This document shows, piece after piece, positions 57,100-64,000 of a DNA stretch of 64,000 nucleotides. Origin of the DNA: Anodontia alba (lineage: Eukaryota > Mollusca > Bivalvia > Lucinida > Lucinidae); the NCBI GenBank assembly GCA_964016985.1, contig OZ024826.1, positions 69,656,768 to 69,720,767 on the forward strand, read 5' to 3'. The position numbers and the translations under genes are program-made. The notes below the pieces were generated by a model that saw nothing but the letters and a program-made list of their open reading frames with translations, had not been told where the DNA came from and did not search any database. Numbering within the stretch: position 1 is the stretch's first letter; each line of letters begins with the position of its first letter.

Positions 57100-57415
57100 G
57101 CTTATAACCCCACTTTGTAGGTTTGACTACTGACCGTTCCAAGATGGTTGTTCGTTCTTTTAGGGGTTTTGTGACCTCTCACTGCGGAGATATTTCGTAC
57201 TTTGTCCTGTTTAAAGCATTTTGCTGGGTTTGATGGGTCCTGTCTGGCAGTGGATCACTTTGTTAGGAAAGATGGAGTTATTGTCTTTACTTTTCATTGT
57301 TTAGTCCTTTCCATCCTAGTTTGTTTGCTAATTCTTCCTCTTGGTGTTATTGATAGGCTGTTGTCTGTGATTGTGCTTATTACTGGACATTTTCAATACT
57401 TTGTTTCATGTTAAA
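57100..57415 (-). repeat. Dispersed repeat with ACTGACCGTTC block
   Basis: CTACTGACCGTTCCAAGATGG and the downstream T-rich part, with TCTTGGTGTTATTGATAGGCTG, parallel 40420-40560 and 26840-26880 (TTGGTGTCATTGGTAGGCT). The plus frame at 57202-57414 is hydrophobic but lies wholly in this repeat. Confidence 0.55.
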
Positions 57416-57589
57416 TTAAATAAAATATTTATCGCAAGAAAACATCGCTAAGCTATATTTGATAACATTGTGACTAATTCAGACAAAACTTTAGCATAGC
57501 ATTTTGAGTAATTCGGACTAAACTTTTAAATTTAGCATTTTCAAAGAGACAAGAACTAAATTTGCGATTTGTTGTATGTCTTTCCGTGT

Positions 57590-57790
57590 GTCATTTTGTT
57601 CTTGTGTTTTTCAGTCCTTTTAGTATTGCGATTACCTCGCTTGGGGAAAGAGAGAACTAATCTTAGTGCCTTTCGTACGTTTGTTCGATTTGTGCTTGTT
57701 TGAATTTGTCGGTTTCCTCTTCCTCTTGGGGTCTGGGAAGGGCTTTGGTTTGTGATTTTGGCACTCCCTGGACTTTTCTCTTACCTTTTT
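57590..57790 (-). repeat. KVQGVPQ-type dispersed repeat, copy 3
   Basis: In reverse it reads KRKVQGVPKSQTKALPRPQ then EEEETDKFKQAQIEQTYE, then the GCGAGGTAATCGCAATAC part. It ends (left in element terms) at an A run as in the other copies. Lies 170 bp upstream of the exon at 57957. Confidence 0.75.
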
Positions 57791-57956
57791 TTTGAACGTA
57801 TACATCGGTAGATTTATTCCCACATTGCAAAACTGTGACGCCATTAGCGAAACTAAAACAGTCACTGGATACGGGCAGGTATGAAAAGAGGGGCAAAGAA
57901 AATAATCCGCCTGACTAATTCAAGTTAAACATATTATTGTTTTGTTTTGTTTTCAG

Positions 57957-58061
57957 ATTCAGCAAGAGGGACTGTTGGGTCATATCCAGTTTGATAAGCA
58001 TGGGCAAAGAAAGAATTTCTCTATTTTCCTTACTGAAATTTCAGGATATGATGAGATCCAG
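57957..58061 (+). CDS. Ionotropic glutamate receptor, exon f (G-L-x-G-x-I-x-F motif)
   Basis: A 35-codon exon, phase 0 at both ends, with acceptor TTGTTTTCAG and donor GTAATC. It carries QEGLLGHIQFDKHGQRKNF, very close in pattern to the AMPA receptor GLTGNVQFNEKGRRTNYT strand-turn-strand and to the kainate GLTGRITF version. This motif closes the second lobe of the amino-terminal domain and is one of the most diagnostic iGluR segments. The end, GYDEIQ, flows into IGKW of the next exon, as ..RKIGYW does in AMPA receptors. Sequon NFS is present. Confidence 0.93.
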
Positions 58062-60460
58062 GTAATCGGAAAGAGTGCAATATAACTTGGAAACATACAT
58101 GTTCCAGGGCAGGTAGTTGGATGTCTTGGAGGTAGTTGGATGTCTTGATATTTCTTATTCTTTTTAATCTTTGTAGTTTTGGCACCACTTCTGTTGGTTA
58201 AATGGCAGTTTAAGTGGCTGATAAAAATCTTCTGAGTGACGTCTACAGTTGTCATGTTTCGCGTGTCGAGGCATATCGAGGCCTGACCGCAATGTGGAAA
58301 CAACAAAAACACGTTTGTTTTCTTATATATACAAGCATTGTCTCGCCATTTCTTACTTATAAATATAGACTGCTATAGTCCTACTATATTCGTTGAACAG
58401 GTTTAGCAAGAAACAGATCATTTCACTTGCAAAACTAACAAGGAAAACGCATATTCTAAAGATCATTAAAGTACTTTACCCCTACTGTAGTATTCGGTTA
58501 CATTATGTCTGGTTTAATTTGCCGCAATCTACATTTGCTGAATAATCCCTAAAACTATGTTTGCCCTCTGGGTTTCTTCTTTGGTTTCACAATCCATAGG
58601 TCAGGGACTTTATTACCATTGATTACATTTCTTTTGATGTTTAATATTTGGTCGCGACATTCTGTCATGTTGTAGCAATGTCTTGAAGCGATTGGGGAAC
58701 TGATGCAATTTAATGGTATGGCCCCACTGCAGTAACATGCACCAGAAACGTTGACGTGACAATATCACTAGACACTGACATCGGTGCAACATTAGATTGT
58801 TGAGTTATGCCACTTTTACGTTTATGGAATTTTCCTATATAGTATACTGTAGTCTTGTTATGTATCTCTTTAAAAAACAAAGCAAACAAACATTGCGTTA
58901 ACACGTATATGTAAACTATGTTGTTCTGATCCATGGTGGACTCTCTACTCTTAAGAAAATAAGCAAAGTGAAGAATGTGTGGCTATGAACACTACAAAGT
59001 AGATAAGTTGAATGCAAAAGTATAATAAGTATGATATAATAAGTATGCTCAAAAGTATAAACAAAATTAAATAATGTACAGTACCGTCCAAATTGCAAAT
59101 TGTACGTACACCCCATATACCCCAAATTTCCCATGACAAGTTTTTCTCTTAGAAAAAAAGTGGCAAAAAATTCATGCTCAACTGAATTCAACCAGGTGTT
59201 TTATGGCTACTGCTCTCAGCTCTCTTACACTAATGAGTCTGTTCACAACAAGTGGTATCACCAGATTTACCTGGCAGATCACTTTTCTCTGATAACACTG
59301 GTCCCCTGCACAGTAATATATAGTCTTAAAATCTTTATTTTTAACATAGAAAACCATTTAAAATGTGTAATTTAATTAATTTTTTATGCAGATGTAGATT
59401 TCAGAATCAGTTTAGAGCTACTTCATTGTGTTTTACATTTAAGAATTTTGTGTGTGGGTTTCTAGTTAACTGTCTTATCAGTATTAATTAACTAACTGCA
59501 TAACAGAGCATCATTTTATTGGCATCTGGGCAGAGTTTTATGGTCTCAGTCATCAGAAACATATGGAAATGCAATACCCTACTAACCCGACTTTGATATA
59601 GTAATAATAGTCGGGAAGGTGGGGTGAAATTCTCTAAGAGAAAAACATGGCATGCTATGGTATCACGATTTCGGAAAAAAAGATATTAGCGTCAGGGCTT
59701 TGACTGTTCCGATCAATGCGTTGTTCATCTGGTGTCTTGTTTGTGTAATAATTGTCATGTTTTGACTGACAAATGCTCTTTTTCAACTTTGACGGGCCTT
59801 TAGCGATGACCAATACATATTCAAGTAATATATCATATCTCTAGGTTAATATTTGCATATTTCGTCCTAACCACTTCAGGTTGGCTTCATGACACAGACT
59901 CGTCATACAACGTTAAGTATTCTTACTCTGTTTTTCTTGGTATGCACGACAAACACGGTTTAACTGGCCTCATGTGAAGCTTAGAATATTAAGGTACAAT
60001 AGATTATATAACAAAAATAATATGGACTTACTGAGTTACACATCTGTAATGTTGAGGTTTTCATTTCATTTGGATATAAACCATTGATGTTAATTCGATT
60101 AATGCTTGATTGAATATCGCAGAAGTTAATATTAGTTTGATTTACTTTGTATATAGAAGTTTTACTTCTACCAGTACAAATAAAAATGTAAAACACGTAT
60201 AGATGTGATAACATAGGAAAAGTGTAAAATGAAACAAATCAATATTTGTTCTTGTATCCCATAACTAGGAAAATATTTCGTATTTCCTTTCCTCTTACTT
60301 CTTACTTCTTAGTTGTCTTGCTTGTGTCATACGTTTTATTTCTTTCTGTTTAGTTCTCAATTCTGAATTCTTAATGCTTAGTTCTTAATTCTTATTTTTC
60401 ACGTCAAACTTTTAATCTCTTATTTCTATGTTTGGACTTGACAGATGTGTATATAAGCGA

Positions 60461-60463
<3 letters not shown>

Positions 60464-60519
<56 letters not shown>
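60464..60519. repeat. (CA)n microsatellite
   Basis: About 28 perfect CA units. Confidence 0.95.
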
Positions 60520-60521
<2 letters not shown>

Positions 60522-60892
60522 GACTTGTGTCCTGACCGGGAGTCAGATCCGGGTTTCTTGCTTTATCTGAGAGCAGTGTTTCAAAATGAGCTGTACAGCA
60601 CATTATAGAGTTTAAAAAATTCGTCTCTTATTCGTGTAGGAACAAAGCTGGACATTCGTAATGTTGCTATTAATACTCACAAGCCAAAGCGTCGACACGC
60701 ACTGGATTGATAATTTGGATTTCATAAACTATTGTGTGCAACGAATCTGGCTTGATACCGACTTGAAAAGGAGACGAATATAATTAAAAAATGTGAACGG
60801 ACACAGTGCTCCAATGAAATACTATGCTAGTAGCCCTGATTTCGAGTTCCATACAGACAATGTATTGCGCACATGACTCAAATCTAAGCACA

Positions 60893-60995
60893 GAAATAAG
60901 AAGTATACAATAAGATTTAAGAAATAAGAAGTACACAATAAGATTTAAGAAATAAGAAGTATACATTAAGGTTTAAGAAATAAAACCTAAGAAGC
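60893..60995. repeat. ~30 bp tandem repeat, three units
   Basis: GAAATAAGAAGTATACAATAAGATTTAA and two close variants in a row, followed by a decayed fourth. Confidence 0.85.
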
Positions 60996-61063
60996 AAGGA
61001 ATAAGAAGTTTCTACCATAATGAATACGTAAATGTTTATCTTTTGTTTTCAATCCTGGTACAG

Positions 61064-61192
61064 ATCGGTAAATGGATATTCAATGCGAACCTGTCGGAGA
61101 CCAATCTTCAACTTAATGAGCGACATTTGTACGAAAACAGAACATCGCCATTTCCCCTGGTGGGTAGAAAAGCAAAAGTTGTCTCCATACTG
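61064..61192 (+). CDS. Ionotropic glutamate receptor, exon g (end of amino-terminal domain, start of linker)
   Basis: A 43-codon exon, phase 0 at both ends, between CTGGTACAG and GTAAGC. It begins IGKWIFNANLSETN (IGYW-type strand of iGluRs), holds sequons NLS and NRT, and ends GRKAKVVSIL. In relatives the phrase (I)VTTIL is followed directly by EEPF/EDPY at the start of the S1 ligand-binding segment. The gene must therefore continue beyond this exon, and the agonist-binding core and pore should lie downstream of the window. An internal GTGGGT at 61159 could act as an earlier donor, but the longer reading keeps the conserved VVSIL end. Confidence 0.9.
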
Positions 61193-61309
61193 GTAAGCTA
61201 AAGTCATATTGCATTTTTATATACATAGTTTGCGTTTTGTTCGTAATGAGAATATTCATACCAATGTACCATGCTTTTTTATAATCTAAAGGTATGGAAG
61301 CGAAGTATT

Positions 61310-62790
61310 TTAGCTCGCCTGAGGTATAGTCAGGATGACCTAAAGTAATCACTTTTTATCCGTCGTCTGTCTGTCTATCCGTCAACACTAACCAAAAAAA
61401 AAGACAACTCCTCCAAAGCCATTGAATCGATTTGTCCCTAATGAGGTAGGAATGTTGCCTGGATCGGGGGATTTAAAAACAACTAAAATTATGGTGATCT
61501 GCCTTTTGTTTGGTTACTATGACAACGAAAATGTCCCATAGTCTTATTAGCTGACCTGAGCACGAAGTGCTTATGGTGAGCTATTGTGGTCAGTCAATGC
61601 CCGTCGTCCGTCGTCCGTCGTGCGGCGTCAACAATTGCTTTAAAAGCCTACTCCTCCTACACCCCTGGGTTGATTGACTCGATACTTGGTAGGAAGCATC
61701 GGGTTGAGTTGTAAAAAGATAGCTAAAAACGTTCCGATGGGAAATCCAAGATGGCCGCCATGGCCGCCATTTTGAAAATCTATTTTTCGCTTCTTCTCCT
61801 GAACCGAAAGGCTTGACATTAAACTAGGTAGGAAGCATGAGGGTGACTTGCAGATAAAAAATAGCTAAAATCATGCCGATCGGAAATTTAAGATGGCCGC
61901 CATGGCGGCCCTCTTGAAAATCTATTTTTCGCTTCTTCTCCTAAAGCCAAAACCCAATTGACTCTAAACTTGGTAGGATGCATTGGGGTGACTTATAGAT
62001 CAAAAATAGCTAAAATCGTCCCTATCGGAAATCCAAGATGGCCGCCATGGCGACCATCTTGAAAATAAATTTTTCGCTTCTTTTTCTGAACTGAAGGCCA
62101 ATTGACTCGAAACTTGGCAGGAAGCATTGGGATGACTTGTAGATCAAAAATAGCTAAAATCGTTCCTGTCGGAAATCCAAGATGGCCGCCATGGCGACCA
62201 TCTTGAAAATCTATTTTTTGCTTCTTCTCCAAAATTGCAAAAGCCAAATGACTCGAAACTTGGTAGGAAGCATCGGGTTGACTTATAAGTAAAAAATAGC
62301 TAAAACCTTTCTGATCAGAAATCCAAGATGTCTTCCATGGCGGCCATCTTGAAAATCTATTTTTCGCTTCTTCTCCTGAATCGAAAGGCTTATTGACTTT
62401 AAACTTGGTAGGAAGCATCGGGGTGATTTGTAGATCAAAAATACCTAAAATTGTCCCTATTGGAAATCCAAGATAGCCGCCATGGCCGCCATCTTGTTTT
62501 ATATATACTTCTATAGGGAAAACCTTTAAAAATCTTTTTTGTCTGAAACCAGAAGGCCCTGGCCTTTGATATTTGGTTACATAGCTTCATCTAGTTCACA
62601 TGCCTATTCAACAATAAGGCACCATGCGATCATGCTTCTGTCCAGCACCCCCCAGCCTGTCATCTGAAAACATTCATTTTCAATTTAAACATACATAGTC
62701 CTATGAAGAGAAATCATAGTCTTTTAGAATATACTAGAGACAATGACACTCAGGTGAGCGAATTAGGGCCGTCTGGGCCTCTTGTAATGG
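61310..62790. repeat. GCTNACCTGAGC-bounded bivalve repeat with ~150 bp tandem units
   Basis: Two heads (61312 and 61549, the latter TTAGCTGACCTGAGCACGAAGTGC), then (GTCCGTC)n. Next come about six units with CGGAAATCCAAGATGGCCGCCATGG and ACTCGAAACTTGGTAGGAAGCAT near 61745, 61893, 62038, 62178, 62330 and 62468. It ends CAGGTGAGCGAATTAGGGCC..GGGCCTCTTG (62752-62786). The minus frame 61993-62418 is an artefact of the tandem units. Confidence 0.8.
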
Positions 62791-63555
62791 GAAAATGGTT
62801 AATTGATTTTTTTCTTCATAGCTAGTGAAGTGATGTGAACCATTCTTGGATAATTATGATTATAATGGTGATTGTTTATCCGGTGTATGTGTTTTATGAC
62901 TAGTGGTAATTTTATTCATTTGCCAAGGCAACCTTTAATTTCAAACAGGAAAGTTTTAAACGAAAACTCCAAAACCACTGAAGCAATATGACTCTTAATA
63001 GAATCGTTCCTTGGGTAAGGGCAATTCTAAATAGCTAAAATATCTACCTCCATGGCAATAGAAAGCTCCTATAGACTTATAATGGGAACCGGTTTAATTG
63101 CATTTTCTCGATAACCAGTGAAGCTTTAATGCTGATTCTTAGTGTATAGCATCGGGAACTCAAGGTCTAAGTTTGTTCAAATGATAATTGTAGATTAACT
63201 TTGGCTTTTTAATGCAAGGTCAGATTTACACGGGGAGAATGTTGAAAAATCATTTTTTTTCAAAATGTATTAAAGATAAAAGGTTGAAACTTACAATGTA
63301 TGATGAAAGTAGTACAACAGTTTAGTTACAGTCAAAATTTTGTCCCCCGAGCTTTTCTGCGCTTGTCCTGAGGCTATATTCATATTTAAAATTGTGTAAT
63401 CGTTAAACGTCATGTTCTGAAAACTGCTTGACAAGTTTTCATCAGATTTCACAAAGGACCTTCTGTCGAAGGGGAATTGACTTTTTTTTCAAACGTTTCC
63501 GTACAGATGGCCGCCATACTCATATATGGTAAAATACTTAAAAATTTCTTCCTAA
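62790..63555. repeat. Diverged fragment of the ~480 bp bivalve repeat (reverse)
   Basis: CATCGGGAACTCAAGGTCTAAGTTTGTTCAAATGAT, AAAGATAAAAGGTTGAAACTTACAATGTATGAT and TTTTGTCCCCCGAGC are the reverse of phrases in 21379-24258. Confidence 0.65.
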
Positions 63556-64000
63556 AAAAAGTTAAGAGAAAAGTCCAGGGAGTGCCACAATCACAAACCA
63601 AAGTCCTTCCCAGACACCAAGAGGAAGAGGAAACCGACAAATCCAAACAAACACAAATCGAACAAACGTACGAAAAGCGCTAAGAATAGCTCTCTCGTCC
63701 CCAAGCGAGGTAATCGCAATGCTAAAAGGACTGAAAAACGCAAGAACAAAATGACACAAGGTAAGACATAAAACAAATCGCTTTGTATAATAAACCAAAA
63801 AGCAACAAAGAGTAAGACTAACACCGGGACCACCGCCTCAGAACGGTCAGTAAAGTAAACCACCGGGAGTGGGGGGTGGAGGGGATGGGAGCGGGGGTTT
63901 AAAGCACTTTTACGGCCAGCCAACTTCACCCTGGGTCCCGATGCAACTCTTAATCACAACTAGTAAAACAGAAAGCAAAATGGGCAGCTGTTGAAGGTGA
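63556..64000 (+). repeat. KVQGVPQ-type dispersed repeat, copy 4 (runs off the window)
   Basis: Starts after an A run with GTTAAGAGAAAAGTCCAGGG. It reads KRKVQGVPQSQTKVLPRHQ then EEEETDKSKQTQIEQTYEK, stop. It continues with ACCACCGCCTCAGAACGGTC, a G-rich insert (63863-63897) and AAGCACTTTTACGGCCAGCC. The last bases match copy 1 near 19255. Confidence 0.8.

Larger units (their letters stand above)
58062..61063. other. Receptor intron 6, mostly unannotated
   Basis: Contains an exact 18 bp direct duplication (AGGTAGTTGGATGTCTTG, 58110-58148) and a CCCGACTTTGATATAGTAATAATAGTCGGGA segment near 59587, with short inverted ends CCCGACT/AGTCGGG. No exon was seen, and the flanking exons join without a gap. 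Confidence 0.55.

Noticed and set aside
61993..62418. 141-codon minus frame with an internally repeated peptide
   Set aside because: The peptide repeats because the underlying ~150 bp DNA units repeat; frames elsewhere in the same family are broken.

Overview
This window looks like animal nuclear DNA, most probably from a bivalve mollusc. It is AT-rich, has no operon-like gene packing, and is full of interspersed repeats, tandem arrays and microsatellites. Several repeat families match ones I remember as common in bivalve genomes: blocks bounded by GCTCACCTGAG, GATCAGCCTGCGCA-type elements, AACCCATTTATGCC-ended miniature elements and TATGCCCCC-ended elements. Genus and species cannot be fixed from the sequence alone.

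One host gene is recognisable. Seven plus-strand exons (17362-17490, 31018-31257, 32123-32319, 40052-40105, 45020-45253, 57957-58061, 61064-61192) join in frame into about 362 residues of the extracellular amino-terminal (ligand-binding-protein-like) domain of a non-NMDA (AMPA/kainate-type) ionotropic glutamate receptor. The 5' part (signal peptide, first strand) and the 3' part (S1/S2 clamshell, pore, tail) are not visible here. The introns are 0.9 to 13.5 kb and hold nearly all of the mobile DNA.

Layout. 1-3800: a ~325 bp satellite with a strong hairpin in each unit, split by a 1 kb insertion. 3940-5630: two mariner transposase relics. 5840-9100: dispersed and foldback repeats and an unannotated AT-rich stretch. 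9280-11640: a decayed non-LTR retrotransposon. 11770-15350: bivalve repeats, a foldback MITE and a 2.5 kb element with tandem 155 bp units. 16558-17270: a Penelope-like (GIY-YIG) relic. 17362 onward: the glutamate receptor gene. Intron 1 carries bivalve repeat blocks, a mariner relic split by a later insertion, and three LINE fragments, two of which form a ~98% identical inverted pair. Intron 3 holds a higher-order tandem array and an apparently intact 1.5 kb Tc1-like transposon. Intron 5 holds three related palindrome-centred MITEs, palindrome clusters and a 4.5 kb foldback element with ~740 bp arms. The last intron starts with tandem copies containing YY1-like motifs and ends in a dispersed repeat that runs off the window.

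The only long intact open frame is the Tc1-like transposase. No rRNA, CRISPR array, prokaryotic operon or clear functional tRNA was seen. I did not find a wholly new gene system. The strongest leads are the large inverted repeats inside transcribed receptor introns, the hairpin-bearing dimeric satellite, the palindrome-centred MITE family, and a dispersed repeat that carries a conserved short peptide.
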